Assembly (NCBI GenBank): GCA_963580455.1
Contig: OY756966.1
Span: 13,457,001 to 13,521,000, forward strand
Source of the DNA: Euonymus europaeus
Lineage: Eukaryota; Streptophyta; Magnoliopsida; Celastrales; Celastraceae
DNA length: 64,000 bases
Reading direction: 5' to 3'
Positions 1 through 11,416 of this stretch are shown here, piece after piece; position 1 is the stretch's first letter; every line of letters begins with the position of its first letter. The translations under genes and the position numbers were made by a program. Below the pieces are notes generated by a model, which made no database searches, was not told the DNA's origin, and saw only the letters and a program-made list of their open reading frames with translations.

Positions 1-70
1 GGCATCGAAATAATGTAGGAAGCTTATACTCGTAAAATTTGACATAGAAGAACAACTAAAATTCTATCCC

Positions 71-98
71 GAGCAACTTTGATAGTCCGAAGTTGCTC
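71..98. repeat. Intramonomer inverted repeat (dyad), representative copy
   Basis: The arms GAGCAACTT (71-79) and AAGTTGCTC (90-98) are perfect reverse complements around a 10-nt centre, TGATAGTCCG. The same dyad recurs at this monomer position across both satellite blocks, often with a one-base arm change (AAATTGCTC, AAGTTACTC, GAACAACTT). It could form a short hairpin or cruciform. This entry marks one example of roughly 300. Confidence 0.85.
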
Positions 99-1014
99 AA
101 CTCTCTCTATGGAGGAGCTTTTAACGGTTTTGTCCATTTGTCAAAGAAAGTTGGTGTTTTGGCATCGAAATAATCTAGGAAGCTTATACTCATAAAATTT
201 GACATATAAGAACAATAGAAATTGTACACCGAGCAACTTTGATGGTCCGAAGTTGCTCAACTCTCTCTATGGGGGAGCTTTTAACGTTTTTGTCCATTTG
301 TCATAGAAAGTTGTTGTTTTGGACTCGAAATAATCTATGAAGCTTATACTCGTAAAATTTGACATAGAAGAACAATAAAAAGTCTATCCCGAGCAACTTT
401 GATAGTCCGAAGTTGCTCAACTCTCTCTATGGAGGAGCTTTTAACGGTTTTGTCAATTTGTCATAGAAAGTTGGTTTTTTGGCATCGAAATAATGTAGGA
501 AGCTTATACTCGTAAAATTTGACATAGAAGAACAATAAAAAGTCTATCCCGAGCAACTTTGATAGTCCGAAGTTGCTCAACTCTCTCTATGGAGGAGCTT
601 TTAACGGTTTTGTCCATTTGTCATAGAAAGTTGGTTTTTTGGCATCGAAATAATGTAGGAAGCTTATACTCGTAAAATTTGACATAGAAGAACAATAAAA
701 AGTCTATCCCGAGCAACTTTGATAGTCCGAAGTTGCTCAACTCTCTCTATGGAGGAGCTTTTAACGGTTTTGTCAATTTTTCATAGAAAGTTGGTTTTTT
801 GGCATCGAAATAATGTAGGAAGCTTATACTCGTAAAATTTGACATAGAAGAACAATAAAAAGTCTATCCCGAGCAACTTTGATAGCCCGAAATCGCTCAA
901 CTCTCTCTATGGAGGAGCTTTTAACGTTTTTGTCTATTTGTCATAGAAAGTTGGTGTTTTGGACTCGAAATAATCTATGAAGCTTATACTCGTAAAATTT
1001 AACATAGAAGAACA

Positions 1015-4000
1015 ATTAAAAGTCTATTCCGAGCAACTTTGATAGTCCGAAGTTGCTCAACTCTCTCTATGGAGGAGCTTTTAACAGTTTTGTCCATTTG
1101 TCATAGAAAGTTGGTGTTTTGGCATCGAAAAAATGTAGGAAGCTTATACTCGTAAAGTTTGACATAGAAGAACAATAAAAAGTCTATCCCGAACAACTTT
1201 GATAGTCCGAAGTTGCTCAACTCTCTCTATGGAGGCGCTTTTAACTGTTTTGTCTATTTGTCATAGAAAGTTGGTGTTTTGGCATCGAAATAATGTAGGA
1301 AGCCCATAATCATAAAATTTGACATAGCAGAACAATAAAAAGTCTATCCCGAGCAACTTTCCATGTCCGAAGTTGCCCAACTATCTCTATGGAGGAGCTT
1401 TTAACGGTTTTGTCCATTTGTAAAAGAAAGTTGGTGTTTTGGCATCGAAATAATCTCTGAAGCTTATACTCGTAAAATTTGACATATGAGAACAATAGAA
1501 ATTGTACACCGAGCAACTTTGATGGTCCGAAGTTGCTGAACTCTCTCTATGGAGGAGCTTTTAACGGTTTTGTCTATTTGTCATAGAAAGTTGGTGTTTT
1601 TGCATCGAAATAATGTAGGAAGCTTATACTCATAAAATTTGACATATAAGAGCAATAGAAATTGTACATCGAGCAACTTTGATGGTCCGAAGTTGCTCAA
1701 CTCTCTCTATGGAGGAGCTTTTAACGGTTTTATCCATTTGTCATAGAAAGTTGGTGTTTTGGCATCGAAATAATGTAGGAAGCATATACTCATAAAATTT
1801 GACATAGAAGAACAATTAAAAGTCCATCCCGAGCAACTTTGATAGTCCGAAGTTGCTCAACTCTCACTATGGAGGAACTTTTAACGGTTTTGTCTATTTG
1901 TCATAGAAAGTTGGTGTTTTGGCATCGAAATAATGTAGGAAGCTTATACTCGTAAAATTTGACATTGAAGAACAATTAAAAGTCTATCCCGAGCAACTTT
2001 GATAGTTCGAAGTTGCTCAACTCTCTCTATGGAGGAGCTTTTAACGGTTTTGTCCATTGGTCATAGAAAGTTGATTTTTTGGCATCGAAATAATGTAGGA
2101 AGCTTATACTCATAAAATTTGACATTAAAGAACAATTAAAAGTCTATTCCGAGCAACTTTGATAGTCCGAAATTGCTCAACTCTCTCTATGAAGGAGCTT
2201 TTAACGTTTTTTTCCATTTGTCATAGAAAGTCGGTGTTTTGGACTCGAAATAATCTATGAAGCTTATACTCGTAAAATTTGACATAGAAGAACAATAGAA
2301 ATTGTACACCGAGCAACTTTGACGGTCCGAAGTTGGTCAACTCTCTCTATGGAGGAGCTTTTAACGGTTTTGTCCATTTGTCATAGAAAGTTGGTGTTTT
2401 GGCATCGAAATAATGTAGGAAGCTTATACTCATAAAATTTGACATATAAGAAAAATAGAAATTGTACACCGAGCAACTTTGATGGTCCGAAGTTGCTCAA
2501 CTCTCTCTATGGAGGAGCTTTTAACGGTTTTGTCCATTTGTCATAGAAAGTTGGTGTTTTGGCATCGAAATAATGTAGGAAGCTTATACTCATAAAATTT
2601 GACATAGAAGAACAATTAAAAGTCTATTCCGAGCAACTTTGATAGTCCGAAGTTGCTCAACTCTCTCCATGGAGGAGCTTTTAACAGTTTTGTCCATTTG
2701 TCATAGAAAGTTGGTGTTTTGGCATCGAAAAAATGTAGGAAGCTTATACACGTAAATTTTGACATAAAAGAACAATAAAAAGTCTATCCCGAATAACTTT
2801 GATAGTCCGAAGTTGCTCAACTCTCTCTATGGAGGAGCTTTTAACTGTTTTGTCTATTTGTCATAGAAAGTTGGTGTTTTGGCATCGAAATAATGTAGGA
2901 AGTCTATAATCGTAAAATTTGACATAGCAGAACAATAAAAAGTCTATCCCGAGCATCTTTCCAAGTCCGAAGTTGCTCAACTCTCTCTATGGAGGAGCTT
3001 TTAACGATTTTGTCCATTTGTCAAACAAAGTTGGTGTTTTGGCATCGAAATAATCTCTGAAGCTTATACTCGTAAAATTTGACATATGAGAACAATAGAA
3101 ATTGTACACCGAGCAACTTTGATGGTCCGAAGTTGCTGAACTCTCTCTATGGAGGAGCTTTTAACGGTTTTGTCTATTTGTCATAGAAAGTTGGTGTTTT
3201 TACATCGAAATAATGTAGGAAGCTTATACTCATAAAATTTGACATATAAGAACAATAGAAATTGTACATCGAGCAACTTTGATGGTCCGAAGTTGCTCAA
3301 CTCTCTCTATGGAGGAGCTTTTAACGGTTTTGTCCATTTGTCGTAGAAAGTTGGTGTTTTGGCATCAAAATAATGTAGGAAGCTGATACTCATAAAATTT
3401 GACATAGAAGAACAATTAAAAGTCCATCCCGAGCAACTTTGATAGTCCGAGGTTGCTCAACTCTCTCTATGGAGGAGCTTTTAACGGTTTTGTCTATTTG
3501 TCAGAGAAATGTTGTGTTTTGGCATCGAAATAATGTAGGAAGCTTATACTCGTAAAATTTGAAATTGAAGAACAATTAAAAGTCTATCCCGAGCAACTTT
3601 GATAGTTCGAAGTTGCTCAACTCTCTCTATGGAGGAGCTTTTAACGGTTTTGTCCATTTGTCATAGAAAGTTGGTTTTTTGTCATCGAAATAATGTAGGA
3701 AGTTTATACTCGTAAAATTTGACATTGAAGAACAATTAAAAGTCTATTCCGAGCAACTTTGATAGTCCGAAATTGCTCAACTCTCTCTATGGAGGAGCTT
3801 TTAACGTTTTTGTCCATTTGTCATAGAAAGTTGGTGTTTTGGACTCGAAATAATCTATGAAGCTTATACTCGTAAAATTTGACATAGAAGAACAATAGAA
3901 ATTGTACACCGAGCAACTTTGATGGTCCGAAGTTGCTCAACTCTCTCTATGGAGGAGCTTTTAACGGTTTTGTCCATTTGTCATAGAAAGTTGGTGTTTT

Positions 4001-4214
4001 GGCATCGAAATAAGGTAGGAAGCTTATACTCATAAAATTTGACATATAAGAACAATAGAAATTGTACACCGAGCAACTTTGATGCTCCGAAGTTGCTCAA
4101 CACTCTCTATGGAGGAGCTTTTAACGGTTTTGTCCATTTGTCATAGAAAGTTGGTGTTTTGGCATCGAAATAATGTAGGAAGCTTATACTCATAAAATTT
4201 GACATAGAAGAACA
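1015..4214. repeat. 10-mer higher-order repeat, two tandem units (1600 bp each)
   Basis: Rare variants recur at an exact 1600-bp offset. The box with an extra A run, GGCATCGAAAAAATG, is at 1121 and 2721. An altered HindIII region (CCATAATC / CTATAATC) is near 1305 and 2905. TTGTACATCGAGC is near 1663 and 3263. The GGACTCG-type monomer is at 2241 and 3841. The units are approximately 1015-2614 and 2615-4214. They differ at scattered positions, so this is an older duplication than the 19-mer to its right. Confidence 0.8.
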
Positions 4215-5580
4215 ATTAAAAGTCCATCCCGAGCAACTTTGATAGTCCGAAGTTGCTCAACTCTCTCTATGGAGGAGCTTTTAACGGTTTTGTCTATTTG
4301 TCATAGAAAGTTGGTGTTTTGGCATCGAAATAATGTAGGATGCTTATACTCGTAAAATTTGACATTGAGGAACAATAGAAATTATACACTGAGCAACTTT
4401 GATGGTCCGAAGTTACTCAACTCTCTCTATGGAGGAGCTTTTAACGGTTTTGTCCATTTGTCATAGAAAGTTGGTTTTTTGCCATCGAAATAATGTAGGA
4501 AGCTTATACTTGTAAAATTTGACATATAAGAACAATTAAAAGTCTATCCCGAGCAACTTTGATAGTCCAAAGTTACTCAACTCTCTCTATGGAGGAGCTT
4601 TTAACGATTTTGTCCTTTTGTCACAGAAAGTTGGTTTTTTGGCATCGAAATAATGTAGGAAGCTTATACTCGTAAAATTTGACATAGAAGAACAATAAAA
4701 AGTCTATCCCGAGCAACTTTGATAGTCCGAAGTTGCTCAACTCTATCTACGGAGGAGCTTTTAACGGTTTTGTCCTTTTGTCACAGAAAATTGGTTTTTT
4801 GGCATCGAAATAATGTAGGAAGCTTATACTCGTAATATTTGACATAGAAGAACAATAAAAAGTCTATCCCGAGCAACTTTGATAGTCCGAAGTTGCTCAA
4901 CTCTCTCTATGGAGGAGCTTTTAACGATTTTGTCTATTTATCATAGAAAGTTGGTGTTTTGGACTCGAAATAATCTATGAAGCTTATACTCGTAAAATTT
5001 GACATAGAAGAACAATTAAAAGTCTATTCCGAGCAACTTTGATAGTCCGAAATTGCTCAACTCTCTCTATGGAGGAGCTTTTAACGGTTTTGTCCATTTG
5101 TCATAGAATGTTGGTGTTTTGGCATCGAAATAAGGTAGGAAGCTTATACTCATAAAATTTGACATAGAAGAACAATTAAAAGTCCATCCCGAGCAACTTT
5201 GATAGTCCGAAGTTGCTCAACTCTCTCTATGGAGGAGCTTTTAACGGTTTTGTCTATTTGTCATAGAAAGTTGGTGTTTTGGCATCGAAATAGTGTAGGA
5301 AGCTTATACTCGTAAAATTTGACATTGAGGAATAATAGAAATTGTACACTGAGCAACTTTGATGGTCCGAAGTTGCTCAACTCTCTCTATGGAGGAGCTT
5401 TTAACGGTTTTGTCCATTTGTCATAGAAAGTTGATTTTTTGGCATCAAAATAATGTGGGAAGCTTATACTCGTAAAATTTGACATATAAGAACAATTAAA
5501 AGTCTATCCCGAGCAACTTTGATAGTCCGAAGTTACTCAACTCTCTCTATGTAGGAGCTTTTAACGGTTTTGTCTATTTG

Positions 5581-8500
5581 TCATTGAAAGTTGGTGTTTT
5601 GGACTCGAAATAATCTATGAAGCTTATACTCGTAAAATTTGACATAGAAGAACAATTAAAAGTCTATTCCGAGCAACTTTGATAGTCCGAAATTGCTCAA
5701 CTCTCTCTATGGAGGAGCTTTTAACGGTTTTGTCCATTTGTCATAGAAAGTTGGTGTTTTGTCATCGAAATAAGGTAGGAAGCTTAGACTCATAAAATTT
5801 GACATATAAGAACAATAGAAATTGTACACCGAGCAACTTCGATGGTCCGAAGTTGCTCAACACTCTCTATGGAGGAGCCTTTAACGGTTTTGTCCATTTG
5901 TCATAGAAAGTTGGTGTTTTGGCATCGAAATAATGTAGGAAGCTTATACTCATAAAATTTGACATAGAAGAACAATTAAAAGTCCATCCCGAGCAACTTT
6001 GATAGTCCGAAGTTGCTCAACTCTCTCTATGGAGGAGCTTTTAACGGTTTTGTCTATTTGTCATAGAAAGTTGGTGTTTTGGCATCGAAATAATGTAGGA
6101 TGCTTATACTCGTAAAATTTGACATTGAGGAACAAAAGAAATTATACACTGAGCAACTTTGATGGTCCGAAGTTACTCAACTCTCTCTATGGAGGAGCTT
6201 TTAACGGTTTTGTCCATTTGTCATAGAAAGTTGATTTTTTGGCATCAAAATAATGTGGGAAGCTTATACTCGTAAAATTTGACATATAAGAACAATTAAA
6301 AGTCTATCCCGAGCAACTTTGATAGTCCGAAGTTACTCAACTCTCTCTATGGAGGAGCTTTTAACGGTTTTGTCTTTTTGTCACAGAAAGTTGGTTTTTT
6401 GGCATCGAAATAATGTAGGAAGCTTATACTCGTAAAATTTGACATAGAATAACAATAAAAAGTCTATCCCGAGCAACTTTGATAGTCCGAAGTTGCTCAA
6501 CTCTCTCTATGGAGGAGCTTTTAACGGTTTTGTCCTTTTGTCACAGAAAGTTGGTTTTTTGGCATCGAAATAATGTAGTGAGCTTATACTCGTAAAATTT
6601 GACATAGAATAACAATAAAAAGTCTATCCCGAGCAACTTTGATAGTCCGAAGTTGCTCAACTCTCTCTATGGAGGAGCTTTTAACGGTTTTGTCCTTTTG
6701 TCACAGAAAGTTGGTTTTTTGGCATCGAAATAATGTAGTAAGCTTATACTCGTAATATTTGACATAGAAGAACAATAAAAAGTCTATCCCGAGCAACTTT
6801 GATAGTCCGAAGTTGCTCAAGTCTCTCTATGGAGGAGCTTTTAACGGTTTTGTCTATTTGTCATAGAAAGTTGGTGTTTTGGACTCGAAATAATCTATGA
6901 AGCTTATACTCGTAAAATTTGACATATAAGAACAATTAAAAGTCTATCCCGAGCAACTTTGATAGTCCGAAGTTACTCAACTCTCTCTATGGAGGAGCTT
7001 TTAACGGTTTTGTCCTTTTGTCACAGAAAGTTGGTTTTTTGGCATCGAAATAATGTAGGAAGCTTATACTCGTAATATTTGACATAGAAGAACAATAAAA
7101 AGTCTATCCCGAGCAACTTTGATAGTCCGAAGTTGCTCAAGTCTCTCTATGGAGGAACTTTTAACGGTTTTGTCTATTTGTCATAGAAAGTTGGTGTTTT
7201 GGACTCGAAATAATCTATGAAGCTTATACTCGTAAAATTTGACATATAAGAACAATTAAAAGTCTATTCCGAGCAACTTTGATAGTCCGAAGTTACTCAA
7301 CTCTCTCTATGGAGGAGCTTTTAACGGTTTTGTCCTTTTGTCACAGAAAGTTGGTTTTTTGGCATCGAAATAATGTAGGAAGCTTATACTCGTAAAATTT
7401 GACATAGAATAACAATAAAAAGTCTATCCCGAGCAACTTTGATAGTCCGAAGTTGCTCAACTCTCTCTATGGAGGAGCTTTTAACGGTTTTGTCCTTTTG
7501 TCACAGAAAGTTGGTTTTTTGGCATCGAAATAATGTAGTAAGCTTATACTCGTAAAATTTGACATAGAATAACAATAAAAAGTCTATCCCGAGCAACTTT
7601 GATAGTCCGAAGTTGCTCAACTCTCTCTATGGAGGAGCTTTTAACGGTTTTGTCCTTTTGTCACAGAAAGTTGGTTTTTTGGCATCGAAATAATGTAGTA
7701 AGCTTATACTCGTAATATTTGACATAGAAGAACAATAAAAAGTCTATCCCGAGCAACTTTGATAGTCCGAAGTTGCTCAAGTCTCTCTATGGAGGAGCTT
7801 TTAACGGTTTTGTCTATTTGTCATAGAAAGTTGGTGTTTTGGACTCGAAATAATCTATGAAGCTTATACTCGTAAAATTTGACATATAAGAACAATTAAA
7901 AGTCTATCCCGAGCAACTTTGATAGTCCGAAGTTACTCAACTCTCTCTATGGAGGAGCTTTTAACGGTTTTGTCCTTTTGTCACAGAAAGTTGGTTTTTT
8001 GGCATCGAAATAATGTAGGAAGCTTATACTCGTAATATTTGACATAGAAGAACAATAAAAAGTCTATCCCGAGCAACTTTGATAGTCCGAAGTTGCTCAA
8101 GTCTCTCTATGGAGGAACTTTTAACGGTTTTGTCTATTTGTCATAGAAAGTTGGTGTTTTGGACTCGAAATAATCTATGAAGCTTATACTCGTAAAATTT
8201 GACATATAAGAACAATTAAAAGTCTATCCCGAGCAACTTTGATAGTCCGAAGTTACTCAACTCTCTCTATGGAGGAGCTTTTAACGGTTTTGTCCTTTTG
8301 TCACAGAAAGTTGGTTTTTTGGCATCGAAATAATGTAGGAAGCTTATACTCGTAAAATTTGACATAGAATAACAATAAAAAGTCTATCCCGAGCAACTTT
8401 GATAGTCCGAAGTTGCTCAACTCTCTCTATGGAGGAGCTTTTAACGGTTTTGTCCTTTTGTCACAGAAAGTTGGTTTTTTGGCATCGAAATAATGTAGGA

Positions 8501-8620
8501 AGCTTATACTCGTAATATTTGACATAGAAGAACAATAAAAAGTCTATCCCGAGCAACTTTGATAGTCCGAAGTAGCTCAACTCTCTCTATGGAGGAGCTT
8601 TTAACGGTTTTGTCTATTTG
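5581..8620. repeat. 19-mer higher-order repeat, copy 1 (3040 bp)
   Basis: This stretch is repeated from 8621 at an offset of 3040 bp (19 monomers). Diagnostic variants shared at that offset include TCATTGAAAG (5581/8621), the box GTCATCGAAATAAGG with a lost HindIII site AGCTTAGAC (5761/8801), AACAAAAGAAATTATACAC (about 6132/9172) and TGTCTTTTTG (6371/9411). By eye the copies are almost identical; one clear difference is 8228 (C) versus 11268 (T). Similarity fades upstream of about 5550. This copy has no retrotransposon and preserves the pre-insertion sequence at 8370-8376. Confidence 0.9.
6401..8320. repeat. 6-mer sub-repeat (960 bp) doubled inside 19-mer copy 1
   Basis: Six consecutive monomers at 6401-7360 are repeated at 7361-8320. 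The variant order is AACAATAAAA box, GTAGTG/GTAGTA box, CGTAATATTT monomer with CTCAAGTCTCTC, GGACTCG monomer, CGTAATATTT monomer, GGACTCG monomer. The CTCAAGTCTCTC variant lies at about 6817, 7137, 7777 and 8097, consistent with a 960-bp period. A third unit starts at 8321 but breaks off after about one monomer. Confidence 0.85.
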
Positions 8621-11416
8621 TCATTGAAAGTTGGTGTTTTGGACTCGAAATAATCTATGAAGCTTATACTCGTAAAATTTGACATAGAAGAACAATTAAA
8701 AGTCTATTCCGAGCAACTTTGATAGTCCGAAATTGCTCAACTCTCTCTATGGAGGAGCTTTTAACGGTTTTGTCCATTTGTCATAGAAAGTTGGTGTTTT
8801 GTCATCGAAATAAGGTAGGAAGCTTAGACTCATAAAATTTGACATATAAGAACAATAGAAATTGTACACCGAGCAACTTCGATGGTCCGAAGTTGCTCAA
8901 CACTCTCTATGGAGGAGCCTTTAACGGTTTTGTCCATTTGTCATAGAAAGTTGGTGTTTTGGCATCGAAATAATGTAGGAAGCTTATACTCATAAAATTT
9001 GACATAGAAGAACAATTAAAAGTCCATCCCGAGCAACTTTGATAGTCCGAAGTTGCTCAACTCTCTCTATGGAGGAGCTTTTAACGGTTTTGTCTATTTG
9101 TCATAGAAAGTTGGTGTTTTGGCATCGAAATAATGTAGGATGCTTATACTCGTAAAATTTGACATTGAGGAACAAAAGAAATTATACACTGAGCAACTTT
9201 GATGGTCCGAAGTTACTCAACTCTCTCTATGGAGGAGCTTTTAACGGTTTTGTCCATTTGTCATAGAAAGTTGATTTTTTGGCATCAAAATAATGTGGGA
9301 AGCTTATACTCGTAAAATTTGACATATAAGAACAATTAAAAGTCTATCCCGAGCAACTTTGATAGTCCGAAGTTACTCAACTCTCTCTATGGAGGAGCTT
9401 TTAACGGTTTTGTCTTTTTGTCACAGAAAGTTGGTTTTTTGGCATCGAAATAATGTAGGAAGCTTATACTCGTAAAATTTGACATAGAATAACAATAAAA
9501 AGTCTATCCCGAGCAACTTTGATAGTCCGAAGTTGCTCAACTCTCTCTATGGAGGAGCTTTTAACGGTTTTGTCCTTTTGTCACAGAAAGTTGGTTTTTT
9601 GGCATCGAAATAATGTAGTGAGCTTATACTCGTAAAATTTGACATAGAATAACAATAAAAAGTCTATCCCGAGCAACTTTGATAGTCCGAAGTTGCTCAA
9701 CTCTCTCTATGGAGGAGCTTTTAACGGTTTTGTCCTTTTGTCACAGAAAGTTGGTTTTTTGGCATCGAAATAATGTAGTAAGCTTATACTCGTAATATTT
9801 GACATAGAAGAACAATAAAAAGTCTATCCCGAGCAACTTTGATAGTCCGAAGTTGCTCAAGTCTCTCTATGGAGGAGCTTTTAACGGTTTTGTCTATTTG
9901 TCATAGAAAGTTGGTGTTTTGGACTCGAAATAATCTATGAAGCTTATACTCGTAAAATTTGACATATAAGAACAATTAAAAGTCTATCCCGAGCAACTTT
10001 GATAGTCCGAAGTTACTCAACTCTCTCTATGGAGGAGCTTTTAACGGTTTTGTCCTTTTGTCACAGAAAGTTGGTTTTTTGGCATCGAAATAATGTAGGA
10101 AGCTTATACTCGTAATATTTGACATAGAAGAACAATAAAAAGTCTATCCCGAGCAACTTTGATAGTCCGAAGTTGCTCAAGTCTCTCTATGGAGGAACTT
10201 TTAACGGTTTTGTCTATTTGTCATAGAAAGTTGGTGTTTTGGACTCGAAATAATCTATGAAGCTTATACTCGTAAAATTTGACATATAAGAACAATTAAA
10301 AGTCTATTCCGAGCAACTTTGATAGTCCGAAGTTACTCAACTCTCTCTATGGAGGAGCTTTTAACGGTTTTGTCCTTTTGTCACAGAAAGTTGGTTTTTT
10401 GGCATCGAAATAATGTAGGAAGCTTATACTCGTAAAATTTGACATAGAATAACAATAAAAAGTCTATCCCGAGCAACTTTGATAGTCCGAAGTTGCTCAA
10501 CTCTCTCTATGGAGGAGCTTTTAACGGTTTTGTCCTTTTGTCACAGAAAGTTGGTTTTTTGGCATCGAAATAATGTAGTAAGCTTATACTCGTAAAATTT
10601 GACATAGAATAACAATAAAAAGTCTATCCCGAGCAACTTTGATAGTCCGAAGTTGCTCAACTCTCTCTATGGAGGAGCTTTTAACGGTTTTGTCCTTTTG
10701 TCACAGAAAGTTGGTTTTTTGGCATCGAAATAATGTAGTAAGCTTATACTCGTAATATTTGACATAGAAGAACAATAAAAAGTCTATCCCGAGCAACTTT
10801 GATAGTCCGAAGTTGCTCAAGTCTCTCTATGGAGGAGCTTTTAACGGTTTTGTCTATTTGTCATAGAAAGTTGGTGTTTTGGACTCGAAATAATCTATGA
10901 AGCTTATACTCGTAAAATTTGACATATAAGAACAATTAAAAGTCTATCCCGAGCAACTTTGATAGTCCGAAGTTACTCAACTCTCTCTATGGAGGAGCTT
11001 TTAACGGTTTTGTCCTTTTGTCACAGAAAGTTGGTTTTTTGGCATCGAAATAATGTAGGAAGCTTATACTCGTAATATTTGACATAGAAGAACAATAAAA
11101 AGTCTATCCCGAGCAACTTTGATAGTCCGAAGTTGCTCAAGTCTCTCTATGGAGGAACTTTTAACGGTTTTGTCTATTTGTCATAGAAAGTTGGTGTTTT
11201 GGACTCGAAATAATCTATGAAGCTTATACTCGTAAAATTTGACATATAAGAACAATTAAAAGTCTATTCCGAGCAACTTTGATAGTCCGAAGTTACTCAA
11301 CTCTCTCTATGGAGGAGCTTTTAACGGTTTTGTCCTTTTGTCACAGAAAGTTGGTTTTTTGGCATCGAAATAATGTAGGAAGCTTATACTCGTAAAATTT
11401 GACATAGAATAACAAT
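8621..11416. repeat. 19-mer higher-order repeat, copy 2, interrupted by the retrotransposon
   Basis: Near-identical to 5581-8376. The retrotransposon block starts where copy 1 has position 8377. The missing tail of this copy continues at 26261-26500, which matches 8370-8610 apart from a few substitutions, including the diagnostic AAGTAGCTC (8571 and 26461). This ties the two satellite blocks into one original array. The doubled 960-bp 6-mer recurs here at 9441-10400 and 10401-11360. Confidence 0.9.
11410..11416. repeat. Target-site duplication, left copy (TAACAAT)
   Basis: TAACAAT here is repeated at 26261-26267 on the far side of the element, while the paralogous empty site at 8370-8376 has one copy. 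With LTR ends set at TG...CA the duplication is 7 bp. If the first two bases next to the LTR (AT, also present beside LTR2 and LTR3) belong to the LTR, it is the usual 5 bp, TAACA. Confidence 0.85.

Larger units (their letters stand above)
1..11416. repeat. 160-bp satellite array, left block (about 71 monomers)
   Basis: Head-to-tail monomers of exactly 160 bp, each starting at a GGCATCGAAA or GGACTCGAAA box (1, 161, 321 and so on to 11361). The register never slips over the block, so there is no net indel in about 71 monomers. The sequence is AT-rich. Most monomers hold one AAGCTT (HindIII) site about 20 bp from the box, and a 9-bp inverted repeat about 70 bp in. Three recurrent subtypes are visible: one with GGCATCGAAATAATGTAGG; one with GGACTCGAAATAATCTATG, often with CTATTCC and AAATTGCTC; and one with AACAATAGAAATTGTACAC linked to GATGGTCC. 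No open frame here shows protein-like composition. Length and organisation match plant centromeric satellites; centromere function is inferred. Confidence 0.96.

Noticed and set aside
1310..1516. Short open frames in the satellite (68 aa here; similar at 37755-37961 and 38242-38427)
   Set aside because: They are chance frames in the repeat that recur and break with monomer variants, with no domain, signal or conserved start.
1..11416. Regular 160-bp spacing resembling a CRISPR array
   Set aside because: There are no unique spacers between short repeats; the whole 160 bp is conserved, with scattered point variants.
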